Source: Pantoea sp. alder81 (GTDB taxonomy: Bacteria > Pseudomonadota > Gammaproteobacteria > Enterobacterales > Enterobacteriaceae). From it: 64,000 bases of DNA. Positions 52,497-60,604 of the stretch are shown here, in pieces (the stretch's first letter is position 1; each line of letters starts with the position of its first letter). Both the position numbers and the translations under genes were made by a program. The stretch lies in contig NZ_JAIUDA010000001.1 of the NCBI RefSeq assembly GCF_020179835.1, positions 806,001-870,000 of the forward strand. The letters are read 5' to 3'. The notes below the pieces were generated by a model that saw only the letters and a program-made list of their open reading frames with translations, was not told the origin of the DNA and ran no database searches.

Positions 52497-53311
52497 AGAA
52501 GACGAACTCGTTGGGTGGCTGGTGTCTGAACCTGACCATCTGGCTGGCGGCACTGCTGTGGCTACTGCCGATTCTGGTAGCGGTGTGGGTGGCAATCCAT
52601 CCGGCATCGGACCAGGCCAGTTTCTCGCTGTTCTCGCCGCTAACCTTTGATAATTTTATTAAGGCCTGGCATGCCGCGCCTTTCGCACGCTACTTCCTTA
52701 ATACCACGCTGCTGGTGTTGATGATCGTGGCCGTCCAGCTAGTTTTAGCGACGATGGCGGCCTATGCGCTGGTGCGCTTCAAAATGAAGCTCTCAGGCGT
52801 TATCTTCGCGCTGATCCTGCTGCAGTTAATGATCAGCCCGGATGTATTGATTCTGAACAACTACAAAACCATCGGTGCGTTAGGCCTTCGCGATACCTTA
52901 ACGGGAATTGCATTGCCTTATTTCGCCTCAGCCTTTGCCATTTTTCTGCTGCGTCAGACGTTCAAAAGCATCCCACTGGTGCTGGAAGAGGCCGCTATCG
53001 TGGAGGGTGCTAGCCGATTTTATATCTTGCGCAAAATCTACATCCCATTGGCGAAACCGATCTACATCGCTTTTGCCCTGGTCTCGATTAGCTTCCACTG
53101 GAATGATTTCCTGTGGCCGCTGGTGATTACCGATTCCGTCAACGTCAGACCGCTCACTGTCGGATTACAGCTGTTCTCCGCGCCAGAGCAGGGCGTGCAG
53201 TGGGCGCTAATTGGTGCCGCAACTTTGATGACCACCTTGCCGCTGCTGGTGCTGTTCCTGATTTTTCAGCGTCAATTTATTCAGTCGTTTATGCGTGCCG
53301 GTATTCGCTAA
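52493..53311 (+). CDS. ABC importer permease, UgpE/MalG type
   Basis: Second permease subunit, 272 residues, six helices, with EAA loop EEAAIVEGASRFYILRKIYI followed by PLAKP, and typical FSLFSPLTFDNFIKAW and FHWNDFLWPLVIT segments. It begins in the last four bases of the partner permease and is followed 12 bases later by the phosphoesterase gene. Confidence 0.93.
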   Translation: MKKTNSLGGWCLNLTIWLAALLWLLPILVAVWVAIHPASDQASFSLFSPLTFDNFIKAWHAAPFARYFLNTTLLVLMIVAVQLVLATMAAYALVRFKMKLSGVIFALILLQLMISPDVLILNNYKTIGALGLRDTLTGIALPYFASAFAIFLLRQTFKSIPLVLEEAAIVEGASRFYILRKIYIPLAKPIYIAFALVSISFHWNDFLWPLVITDSVNVRPLTVGLQLFSAPEQGVQWALIGAATLMTTLPLLVLFLIFQRQFIQSFMRAGIR

Positions 53312-53323
53312 GGAGTGCTTTCC

Positions 53324-54235
53324 GTGACAATTCCGCATCCACTGACATCCTCGCAGCAAGAACTTCTCGGTGATGTGGCCGAGCTTTATGCCTTACCTGA
53401 TTTACGTCCTGCATTGATGGATAACGTGCTGCGCTTCGGTGTCATTGCAGATCCGCAATATGCCGATGTCGGGGCTGATATTGCGAATAATCTCTATTAT
53501 CGCAATGCTCTCAACAAGTTGCCGCAGGCGATTGAAGCTCTGAATCAGCAGCCATTGGATTTTGTCGTGACGCTGGGTGATTTGGTTGACCGTAACTGGA
53601 CAAGCTATGCTGCCATTCTTCCGCTCTATGACCAGTTGATACATCCACATGCGGTGGTACTGGGGAATCATGACGCGCAAACTATTGCCGGGCATCTCAA
53701 TAACCGTGCGGCGTTACCCAAAAGTTATTACGCGTTTCGCCTGGCGGGGTGGCGCTTTATCGTTTATGACGGCAATGATGTCAGTTTGTACTGCAATGCG
53801 CAGAATGGTGATGACTACTACCAGGCGGAAACTTTGCTGAGGGAGCTACAGGCGCAGCGACAACCCCAGGCTCAGCCATGGAACGGTTCCGTAGGCCAAC
53901 AGCAGTTGATCTGGATTGAACAGCAGCTGATTGAAGCTCAGCAACTGGGTGAGAAAGTGGGTGTGTTTGGCCATTATCCGCTGGCACCTCACACCACTCA
54001 TATTCTGATGAACGCCAATGTGCTGGTGGATCTCCTAACTAGTTACAACATACGATTTTGCTTCTCTGGACATGACCACCGCGGCAACTCTGCGACCATT
54101 GGTGAGACAGGCTTTTATACCATGAAGGGCATGCTCGATGGCCCAAGCGAAGTACCCTTTGCGGTGGTAGAAGTGGATGGAAATGCTGTAAGGATTAACG
54201 GCTTCGGCGGGGAAATAAGTCGCGGTTTGTTTTGA
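53324..54235 (+). CDS. Metallophosphoesterase, ADP-ribose/CDP-alcohol diphosphatase-like
   Basis: Calcineurin-like dinuclear metal phosphoesterase of 303 residues. All five metal-site blocks are present: RFGVIADPQYAD, VTLGDLVDRNW, VVLGNHDA, VFGHYPLAPHTTH and CFSGHDHRGNS. The first block and the YYRNALNKLPQAIEALN stretch recall the Mn-dependent ADP-ribose/CDP-alcohol diphosphatase subgroup. There is no signal peptide, so it would act on the imported ligand. It occupies the place UgpQ has in E. coli, so it may split glycerophosphodiesters or related diphosphates. The GTG start at 53324 is chosen because AGGAG stands eight bases upstream. Confidence 0.86.
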   Translation: MTIPHPLTSSQQELLGDVAELYALPDLRPALMDNVLRFGVIADPQYADVGADIANNLYYRNALNKLPQAIEALNQQPLDFVVTLGDLVDRNWTSYAAILPLYDQLIHPHAVVLGNHDAQTIAGHLNNRAALPKSYYAFRLAGWRFIVYDGNDVSLYCNAQNGDDYYQAETLLRELQAQRQPQAQPWNGSVGQQQLIWIEQQLIEAQQLGEKVGVFGHYPLAPHTTHILMNANVLVDLLTSYNIRFCFSGHDHRGNSATIGETGFYTMKGMLDGPSEVPFAVVEVDGNAVRINGFGGEISRGLF

Positions 54236-54242
54236 TGCTATT

Positions 54243-54268
54243 AGCAGGCGGGTTTAATGCCGCCTGCT
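54243..54268. terminator. Bidirectional hairpin between phosphoesterase and HPP genes
   Basis: AGCAGGCGG (54243-54251) pairs perfectly with CCGCCTGCT (54260-54268) between two convergent genes, with AT-rich sequence on both sides. Confidence 0.65.
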
Positions 54269-54270
54269 AT

Positions 54271-55017
54271 TTAACTGGCGCGCTTCAGCGGCTGTACCGG
54301 CAGGTCTTGGCGACGACGCGCAATCTCTTCAGCACGCTGTAAAAGCTGCTGCAAATCATCTTCGTCAATGTCGAGAAGCTGGCCGTTCTCAAGCGCCTGA
54401 TGCAGGTCATCACGAGTGATGGGTACTTCTAATGCCACTGGATTCGTTTTGGGTTCGTTGGCGGCCAGCGGATGCGGGTAGCGCCGACCAGCAAGATTAT
54501 TGAAAATGATCGCCAGCAGAGCAAGGCACGCGGAATTGAGTAGCACAGGAGAGAGAATAAACTGATACCCCAGTTGCTGCACACCACTGCCACCCAGAAT
54601 CGCTGTCAGCGCCACTGCTCCGCTGGGTGGATGCAGGCAGCGAAGCTGAAACATCACGGCAATCGCCAGACAAGCTGCAATGCCGCAAGCTACAGCGGGA
54701 TAGGGCACATACATTGCCGTTGTTACACCGATCACACCCGCGACCAGATTCCCGCCAACAATTGACCAGGGCTGTGCTAGCGGGCTATTCGGCAGTCCGA
54801 AAAGCAGCACCGCTGAAGCTCCCATCGGGGCCACAAACCATAAGTTGACCTCGCCAAGTAGCCAATGGCTGGTCAGGCTGGTGATCATCAGGCCGAGACC
54901 CGCGCCGATGCTGGCTATAGCCATCTGTTTTTTGGCGACCGGCAACGGATGAGGCCAAAGACGGGCGAGGAAAGTCCGCAGCGATGTTATCCAGCTGGCG
55001 CGACGCAGGTGTGTCAT
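54271..55017 (-). CDS. HPP-family inner-membrane protein
   Basis: A 248-residue protein. Four to five membrane helices carry the name-giving motif in RCLHPPSGAVALTAILGG, with FVAPMGASAVLLFGLPNSPL, AQPWSIVGGNLVAG and GYQFILSPVLLNS. The C-terminal 60 residues are hydrophilic (DIDEDDLQQLLQRAEEIARR) and shorter than a CBS pair. HPP proteins in plants and cyanobacteria transport nitrite; in proteobacteria the role is unclear. It is monocistronic and divergent from rluF. Confidence 0.86.
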   Translation of the reverse strand: MTHLRRASWITSLRTFLARLWPHPLPVAKKQMAIASIGAGLGLMITSLTSHWLLGEVNLWFVAPMGASAVLLFGLPNSPLAQPWSIVGGNLVAGVIGVTTAMYVPYPAVACGIAACLAIAVMFQLRCLHPPSGAVALTAILGGSGVQQLGYQFILSPVLLNSACLALLAIIFNNLAGRRYPHPLAANEPKTNPVALEVPITRDDLHQALENGQLLDIDEDDLQQLLQRAEEIARRRQDLPVQPLKRAS

Positions 55018-55207
55018 GAAGATAATACTCTGTCATAAGAAAAAGCGATGGATGGCGATTGTCGCTGATCGATCCTTTGGTAACAACCACAATGTTAGTG
55101 TGCTGTTATCAAGTGGTGATGAGGTTGCAAGCTGGTGCAATGATGTTTAACCGTGTCTTACACAACGTCTAAGGTTGTTGTATAGTCCGTTTTTTTTCGG
55201 AGGAACC

Positions 55208-56089
55208 ATGCTGCCTAACTCATCCACGCGCCTGAACAAATACATTAGCGAGAGCGGAATCTGCTCGCGACGCGATGCCGATCGTTACATCGAACAGGGC
55301 AACGTTTTTATTAACGGCAAGCGCGCTACCGTTGGCGCACAGGTCTTTGCCGGGGATGAAGTGAAAGTGAATGGGCAGCTGATTGAGCCGCGCAATGAAG
55401 AAGACCTGGTGCTGATTGCGCTCAACAAGCCAGTGGGAATTATCACCACCATGGAAGAGGGTGAGCGCGATAACATCGGCGATTTTGTTAACCACAGCAA
55501 ACGCGTGTTCCCGATCGGTCGTCTGGATAAAGACTCGCAGGGCCTGATTTTCCTTACCAACCACGGTGATCTGGTCAATAAAATCTTGCGAGCCGGTAAC
55601 AACCACGAGAAAGAGTATTTGGTGACCGTGGATAAGCCGATCACTGATGAATTTATTGCCGGGATGGGCGCAGGCGTGCCGATGCTGGGTACCGTGACGA
55701 AAAAATGTAAGGTGAAGAAAGAATCGACCTTTGTATTCCGCATCGTGCTGGTTCAAGGGCTAAACCGCCAGATTCGTCGTATGACCAAGCATTTTGGCTT
55801 TGAAGTCACCAGGCTTGAACGTACCCGCATCATGAATGTGAGCCTGAAAGGCATCCCGCTGGGTGAATGGCGCGATTTCACCGATGACGAATTGATTGAC
55901 CTGTTTAATTTGATCGAAGATTCCTCTTCAGAAGATCAAAAAACACAGCAAAGCCAGGCGAAGAAGAAGCCGGCAACAGCAGCAAAAAAAATTGCATCGA
56001 ACGGTGCAAAGCTGCCTGAGAAAACCACGGCTAAACCGGCAGGACGTCAGCGCTTTGCGCAGCCTGGCCGTAAAAAGAAAGGGCGTTAA
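55208..56089 (+). CDS. rluF: 23S rRNA pseudouridine(2604) synthase
   Basis: Converts U2604 of 23S rRNA to pseudouridine (E. coli RluF also modifies tRNA-Tyr). The 293-residue protein starts with an S4 RNA-binding domain ([20 protein letters not shown]), then the RsuA-family catalytic part with [12 protein letters not shown] containing catalytic Asp107, the same number as in E. coli. [17 protein letters not shown] and [20 protein letters not shown] follow. A Lys/Ala-rich basic tail ends in GRKKKGR, as in E. coli. ATG 55208 follows GGAGG directly; an upstream in-frame start would add 11 residues. Confidence 0.96.
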   Translation: MLPNSSTRLNKYISESGICSRRDADRYIEQGNVFINGKRATVGAQVFAGDEVKVNGQLIEPRNEEDLVLIALNKPVGIITTMEEGERDNIGDFVNHSKRVFPIGRLDKDSQGLIFLTNHGDLVNKILRAGNNHEKEYLVTVDKPITDEFIAGMGAGVPMLGTVTKKCKVKKESTFVFRIVLVQGLNRQIRRMTKHFGFEVTRLERTRIMNVSLKGIPLGEWRDFTDDELIDLFNLIEDSSSEDQKTQQSQAKKKPATAAKKIASNGAKLPEKTTAKPAGRQRFAQPGRKKKGR

Positions 56090-56119
56090 ACGGTAATAGC
56101 TTCGCCATCACTGATTAAA

Positions 56120-56160
56120 CCCTGAACAAATTTTATAATCTTCTCACTATTTGTTCAGGG
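56120..56160 (+). terminator. Long hairpin between rluF and a small gene
   Basis: CCCTGAACAAAT (56120-56131) pairs perfectly over 12 bp with ATTTGTTCAGGG (56149-56160), followed by TTTCT. It lies 30 bases after rluF and just before the leader of the 49-codon gene, so it can act as the rluF terminator or as an attenuator of that gene. Confidence 0.6.
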
Positions 56161-56164
56161 TTTC

Positions 56165-56195
56165 TCCCTCCATACTTTTTTCAACAAAGGAGGGA
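56165..56195 (+). promoter_or_regulatory. Hairpin that covers the ribosome binding site of the small gene
   Basis: TCCCTCC (56165-56171) is exactly complementary to GGAGGGA (56189-56195), which is the ribosome binding site four bases before ATG 56199. The loop is 17 bases, and inner UUU/AAA pairs could extend the stem. Closing it would hide the site from the ribosome, so translation could be controlled by temperature, a ligand or an antisense RNA. This is inference from base pairing. Confidence 0.45.
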
Positions 56196-56198
56196 ACA

Positions 56199-56348
56199 AT
56201 GAGTAACGTAACCTGGTTAAAAGAAATGCAGCACCTGTATGCAGCCCAGCCACGTCCAGCCTGGGTTCCGCGCGCGTTTTGGCTAACTCAACGGCAGCGC
56301 ACTAAGATTCTGAAAGAACTGCTATTACCGCAAACAAAACAGACATAA
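56199..56348 (+). CDS. Small protein of 49 residues, function unknown
   Basis: A short basic protein, MSNVTWLKEMQHLYAAQPRP, continuing with AWVPRAFWLTQRQRTKILKE and LLLPQTKQT. It has no membrane segment or signal peptide but many aromatic and basic residues, suggesting nucleic-acid or ribosome contact. AAAGGAGGGA before ATG 56199 is one of the strongest ribosome binding sites in the window, yet it lies in a hairpin with upstream TCCCTCC. I do not recognise the family. The coding claim rests on the start signal and position. Confidence 0.6.
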   Translation: MSNVTWLKEMQHLYAAQPRPAWVPRAFWLTQRQRTKILKELLLPQTKQT

Positions 56349-56359
56349 CGCCGTTATTT

Positions 56360-56391
56360 AGCCGGCTATTTAATATTTGGAATAACCGGCT
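56360..56391. terminator. Hairpin between the small gene and the convergent reductase
   Basis: AGCCGGCTATT (56360-56370) pairs at 10 of 11 positions with AATAACCGGCT (56381-56391). It lies between two convergent genes in AT-rich surroundings. Confidence 0.5.
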
Positions 56392-56398
56392 TCAGTCA

Positions 56399-57433
56399 CT
56401 ATTCTTCAGCCACTTTCACCACGGTTTTACCAAAGTTCTTGCCCTTCAACATATCGAAGAACGCCTGAGGCGCGTTTTCCAATCCATCGATCATATGCTC
56501 GCGATAATGAATTTTCTGCTGTTCAACCAATGGCGTCATCGCTTGCAGGAATTCCGGATACCGATCACCGTAATCCTGAAAGATAATAAAGCCCTGCATG
56601 TGAATACGGCGTTTGAGAATCCCCGAGAGAATTTGCGGCGTGCGGTCAGGGCCAGCGGGTAGGGTTTTGCTACTGTTATAGGTTGAAACCAGTCCACAAA
56701 CCGGAACGCGCGCGGCGGTGTTCAACAGCGGGAACACGGCATCAAACACTTTACCGCCTACGTTCTCGAAATAAATATCAATCCCGTCCGGGCAGGCATT
56801 CGCCAACTGTTCAGCAAAATCCTCACGATGGTGATCAATACAGGCGGAGAAACCCAATTTTTCAATCGCGTAACGGCATTTCTCTTCACCGCCCGCAACA
56901 CCAACAACGTGACAGCCCTTGAGCTTGCCCAGTTGCCCGACGGTGGCACCCACCGGACCCGTCGCGGCGGCAACCACCAGGGTTTCGCCCGCTTTTGGCT
57001 GGCCAATGTCCATCAGGCCCATGTAAGCGGTGAAGCCGGGCATCCCCAGAATACCCAGCGCCCAGGATGGGTGGGGCAGATCGCCGATTTTCGCCACGCC
57101 GGCGCCATCCGAGACGGCATAACGTTGCCATCCGCTGCCTGCCAGTACCCAGTCACCGGTTTTGAAATCGGGATGCTGCGATTCAACCACCTGAGAAACC
57201 GTACCGCCGACCATGGGTTGATCGATTTGTGCCGGAGGCGCATAGGATTTACTGTCATCCATGCGCCCACGCATATAAGGATCCAGTGAGAGGTACACCG
57301 TGCGGAGCAGCATTTCACCGGTTTTGATAGAGGGAATAGGTTGTTCAACGAGCCGGAAATTCTCTTTAACAGGTTCGCCATCGGGGCGAGATGCCAGTAG
57401 CCAAGCTTGATTGCTGTCAGGTGATTGCGTCAT
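56399..57433 (-). CDS. curA: NADPH-dependent oxidoreductase, CurA/leukotriene-B4-dehydrogenase type
   Basis: Zinc-independent medium-chain reductase of 344 residues acting on double bonds of alpha,beta-unsaturated ketones. Landmarks are LVEQPIPSIKTGEMLLRTVY, LSLDPYMRGRMDD, PMVGGTVSQVV, VVAAATGPVGATVGQLGKL, GVAGGEEKCRYAIEKLGFSA, IDIYFENVGGKVFDAVFPLL and a C-terminal MQGFIIFQDYGDR. The length equals E. coli CurA (345), which reduces curcumin. ATG 57433 is chosen because GAGG lies five bases upstream; an ATG at 57451 has no site. It is divergent from hipBA. Confidence 0.88.
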   Translation of the reverse strand: MTQSPDSNQAWLLASRPDGEPVKENFRLVEQPIPSIKTGEMLLRTVYLSLDPYMRGRMDDSKSYAPPAQIDQPMVGGTVSQVVESQHPDFKTGDWVLAGSGWQRYAVSDGAGVAKIGDLPHPSWALGILGMPGFTAYMGLMDIGQPKAGETLVVAAATGPVGATVGQLGKLKGCHVVGVAGGEEKCRYAIEKLGFSACIDHHREDFAEQLANACPDGIDIYFENVGGKVFDAVFPLLNTAARVPVCGLVSTYNSSKTLPAGPDRTPQILSGILKRRIHMQGFIIFQDYGDRYPEFLQAMTPLVEQQKIHYREHMIDGLENAPQAFFDMLKGKNFGKTVVKVAEE

Positions 57434-57506
57434 GTAAACCTCTTTACTCATTTGAATCAGGCAAGTGTAGTTGAAACCTGTTTAAGAGTTTGTCGCAATC
57501 TTAAAA

Positions 57507-57563
57507 TGTTGCTATATAATAACAATCAGGTCTTTTTTACATGAATGTTGCTATATAACAACA
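57507..57563. promoter_or_regulatory. Duplicated HipB operator
   Basis: TGTTGCTATATAATAACA (57507-57524) and TGTTGCTATATAACAACA (57546-57563) are two copies, 39 bases apart, of a TGTTG-N8-(C/T)AACA palindrome just before hipB. Each includes TATATAA, which may serve as a -10 box. Multiple operators in front of hipBA are normal; E. coli HipB uses TATCC-N8-GGATA, the same spacing with a different sequence. Confidence 0.7.
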
Positions 57564-57574
57564 TTTGGAGGCGT

Positions 57575-57826
57575 ATGCTGCCAGGCATGCAAGATATCGG
57601 CAGAAAGTGCCAGGAAAAACGTAAGGCGAAAAAGTGGACGCAAGCCATAGCATCCTTGCATTCAGGTGTTCACCGCACAGTGATCTCACAGATTGAGAAC
57701 GGCCTTTATTCAGGGTCGCTCAAGGTGTTGACGTTGTATCTCAATGCGCTCGAACTAAAACTTTCCGTGCAGTCAGCGGGCATACCGCAACTGGATGAAC
57801 TGGAGGCACTGTTTAACGATGAATGA
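57575..57826 (+). CDS. hipB: HipB-like antitoxin, XRE-family DNA-binding protein
   Basis: An 83-residue helix-turn-helix protein. DIGRKCQEKRKAKKWTQAIA then LHSGVHRTVISQIENGLYSG contains the recognition helix. The C-terminus (LNALELKLSVQS, DELEALFNDE) resembles HipB tails that contact HipA. It should repress the operon from the duplicated TGTTG-N8-CAACA sites and neutralise HipA. The start is put at ATG 57575, three bases after GGAGG; ATG 57587 is an alternative. Its stop overlaps the hipA start. Confidence 0.85.
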   Translation: MLPGMQDIGRKCQEKRKAKKWTQAIASLHSGVHRTVISQIENGLYSGSLKVLTLYLNALELKLSVQSAGIPQLDELEALFNDE

Positions 57827-59051
57827 TTTCAACCAATTGGCAAAGCCACTGCGTTACATTGACGTGTTTAGCGGGGGTGAGTACAGCGGCAGATTGTTGC
57901 ATGAACGGGGAAGTTACAATTTCAGTTATTTGTCTGAAATGGCGCGCCCAGTATCGCTTACCATGTTGGCGGAAAATCGGATCGGTTATAACGGTAGTCG
58001 ATTATTTAATATTTTTGAGATGAACATACCTGAAGGCTATGTTCGCTACCACATTGCTGAACGTTTACGCCGTTATGTGGGAAACGTGAGTGATATGCTT
58101 TTTCTCGCATTACAGCAGGACACTGGAATAGGCGCATTATCGTATAAAAGTGAGATTGACTTCCCCCGGCCTTCGCCGGAAAAACTGGACGATTTACTGC
58201 GCTGGGATCATAAAGAAAGCGCTTTTCAATATTTGCTGAATAAATACCTGCTACAAACCTCTATTTCAGGTGTGCAACCTAAAGTAATGATCAGTACTGA
58301 GAATCGTGGCACCGTCTTGTACCCCAATCTTATAGCGAAAACGGGTGATGAGGAGTACCCACGATTAGCAGAAAATGAATTTATCTGTATGTCCCTGGCG
58401 AAGCTTTGTGGCTTGCCGGTGGCCGACTTTTGGCTTTCTGATAATAAAGAATTATTTATCATGGAACGCTTTGATATTCAGCATAATAAGCGTCTCGCCA
58501 TGGAGGACTTCTGTGTGCTATCGGGGAAAACATCAGATCATAAATACAGTGGTTCTTATGAAACGGGTGGGAAAATTGTGAGTTTGTTTACGCGCGATCA
58601 GTCCCAGGTTGAGTTGTATTGGCGCTATGTTATTTTTAGCTGCATGGTAGGGAACGGTGACGCGCATTTAAAGAACTTTTCATTACTGTATGCCAGTGAC
58701 AATAATGGATCGCCAAAGTTATCCCCACTCTATGACGTGGTCAATACAGACATTTATCCAACTACGGATAAAGAGTTGGCGCTTAAATTAAATAAAAGCA
58801 AAGCATTCCCCAATCGAGATAATCTGCTGAAGTTTGCGCGTGAACTTAAAATCATCAAGCCTTCTGATATCATTGAACAGTTCGCAGATATCATCAGTGA
58901 CCAAATAAATAACAACCCGATTTTCGATGATTTCCCTGCGCTTAGGGAATCCATTGCCCATTCTCTTACTCGCAGCGTGGCGACTAACAATGTATTTTTA
59001 ACCACTGACGTCAAACGACCTAAAAAACGAAAAACTGACTCACTACTTTGA
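57819..59051 (+). CDS. hipA: HipA-like serine/threonine kinase toxin
   Basis: Kinase toxin of a type II toxin-antitoxin system; E. coli HipA phosphorylates glutamyl-tRNA synthetase and causes persistence. The 410-residue protein has an N-terminal subdomain (DVFSGGEYSGRLLHERG), the glycine-rich loop with autophosphorylatable serine in SISGVQPKVMIS, PNLIAKTGDEEYPRLAENEF, the catalytic loop GNGDAHLKNFSLLY with Asp and Asn, and the metal-binding SPLYDVV. All catalytic residues are present, so it may be active. ATG 57819 lies within the hipB stop region. The operon is visibly more AT-rich than neighbouring genes, suggesting horizontal gain. Confidence 0.9.
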   Translation: MNDFNQLAKPLRYIDVFSGGEYSGRLLHERGSYNFSYLSEMARPVSLTMLAENRIGYNGSRLFNIFEMNIPEGYVRYHIAERLRRYVGNVSDMLFLALQQDTGIGALSYKSEIDFPRPSPEKLDDLLRWDHKESAFQYLLNKYLLQTSISGVQPKVMISTENRGTVLYPNLIAKTGDEEYPRLAENEFICMSLAKLCGLPVADFWLSDNKELFIMERFDIQHNKRLAMEDFCVLSGKTSDHKYSGSYETGGKIVSLFTRDQSQVELYWRYVIFSCMVGNGDAHLKNFSLLYASDNNGSPKLSPLYDVVNTDIYPTTDKELALKLNKSKAFPNRDNLLKFARELKIIKPSDIIEQFADIISDQINNNPIFDDFPALRESIAHSLTRSVATNNVFLTTDVKRPKKRKTDSLL

Positions 59052-59248
59052 TAGCGTAGAGAGGCATCTACCTTCCCAGTGAGCCAGCGCACAAACCCAC
59101 ACAAAACTTTACGCAGTGAAAACCGCTAACGCATTGAACATTAAAGCCCCTTCAACATCTGCACAAACGGTCTCGGGCATTCTCACATAACCGCCCTTTA
59201 ATCGGCTGCGTATACCTATAGCGGTGCAATTAACCCAACAGGTGACGC

Positions 59249-60604
59249 ATGACGGTTCAACAATCTTATGATTTAGCAGCAGATCACGACGCGCATATCG
59301 CCTCCGCAATCGCTAAGTTTTTCCGTCGCATCATCCCGATGCTGGCGCTGATGCTGATTGTTAACCAGATTGACCGAGCCAATATCGGATTCGTCAAAGC
59401 CGAGTTACAGACGGATGCGGGGATCAGTGCCGCGGCCTTTGGTTTGGGCGCAGGATTGTTCTTTATTGGTTACGCGCTATTCGAAGTGCCCAGCAATATG
59501 ATGTTGAAAAAACTGGGTGCGCGCGTGTGGTTGACTCGCATCATGATCACCTGGGGTATGGTCGTCGTGTTAACCGGGTTTGTAAGCACGCCGCTGCATT
59601 TCTATGTCCTGCGCTTTTTGTTGGGCGTGGCAGAGGCTGGTTTTTTCCCTGGCGTCTTATTCTACTTTCGCCAATGGGTCCCGAACGCATGGCGCGGACG
59701 GGCAACCGCGATGGTGCTCAGTGCCACAGCCAGCGCGTTTCTCTTTTCCGGCCCGCTGACCGGCGCCATTCTGATGCTGCATGAGGTGAATGGGCTGGCC
59801 GGGTGGAAATGGGTGATGTTCCTGGAAGGGGGCGGATCGATTGTGATCGGTTTGCTGGCCGCGCTGGTACTGGTCTCGAAACCTCAGGATGCCAAATGGC
59901 TAAGTGACAGTGAAAAGCGTGCTCTCCAAGCACAGTTAGCCTTAGAAGACGCCGCACGTGAGGTGAATGCCAGAGAGTATGGCCGCTGGGGTTTACTGCG
60001 CGATCGCAGCTTGCTGTTTTATTGCCTGATTTTTTTCACCATGACCATGACCGGTTACACCCTGGTCTTCTGGCTGCCGCAAATTATCCAGCGCATTCAG
60101 GGCTATAACAGCTTTGAAATTGGTTTGCTGACCGCCGTTCCCTGGTTATGTGCCATTGTTGCCTTGTTCCTGCTGGGTAAAACCACCGACCGCTACCGCG
60201 ATAAGCTGGACAAAGGGCTGGGCATTGCCATGCTCATTGCCGCTTGCGGCACCTTTATGGCCACCACCGGGACACCCTGGTTTGGCTTTGTCGCGATGAT
60301 CGTCGCCTGTATTGGCTCAAAAGTCAGCGCCGCCTTTTTCTGGCCAATGCCGCAAAGCGAGTTGCCTGCTTCAATCGCCGCGCCCGGCATTGCTCTCATC
60401 AACTCAATCGGTAACCTCGGCGGATTCTTTGCACCCACCGTGTTTGGCTATCTTGAACTGCATACCGGCAGCACCACCGGCGGGCTGTATGCGCTGACCA
60501 GCGTATCGGTTATCACCGGGGTCTGGCTGCTGCTGCGTCGTAAACCTGTTCCCCCTGCATTCGGTCACACGGAGAGAAACCATGTCCGACACATCAGTCA
60601 TTAA
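59249..60604 (+). CDS. MFS aldarate transporter (ACS family, GudP/GarP-like)
   Basis: Inner-membrane symporter of 451 residues. ACS landmarks are IPMLALMLIVNQIDRANIGF, LGAGLFFIGYALFEVPSNMM, TRIMITWGMVVVLTGFV, LLGVAEAGFFPGVLFYFRQW and GYTLVFWLPQIIQ. The next gene is a glucarate-dehydratase-family enzyme whose start lies 23 bases inside this gene, so the two are tightly coupled. D-glucarate, galactarate or a related aldarate is the probable substrate. Confidence 0.88.
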   Translation: MTVQQSYDLAADHDAHIASAIAKFFRRIIPMLALMLIVNQIDRANIGFVKAELQTDAGISAAAFGLGAGLFFIGYALFEVPSNMMLKKLGARVWLTRIMITWGMVVVLTGFVSTPLHFYVLRFLLGVAEAGFFPGVLFYFRQWVPNAWRGRATAMVLSATASAFLFSGPLTGAILMLHEVNGLAGWKWVMFLEGGGSIVIGLLAALVLVSKPQDAKWLSDSEKRALQAQLALEDAAREVNAREYGRWGLLRDRSLLFYCLIFFTMTMTGYTLVFWLPQIIQRIQGYNSFEIGLLTAVPWLCAIVALFLLGKTTDRYRDKLDKGLGIAMLIAACGTFMATTGTPWFGFVAMIVACIGSKVSAAFFWPMPQSELPASIAAPGIALINSIGNLGGFFAPTVFGYLELHTGSTTGGLYALTSVSVITGVWLLLRRKPVPPAFGHTERNHVRHISH

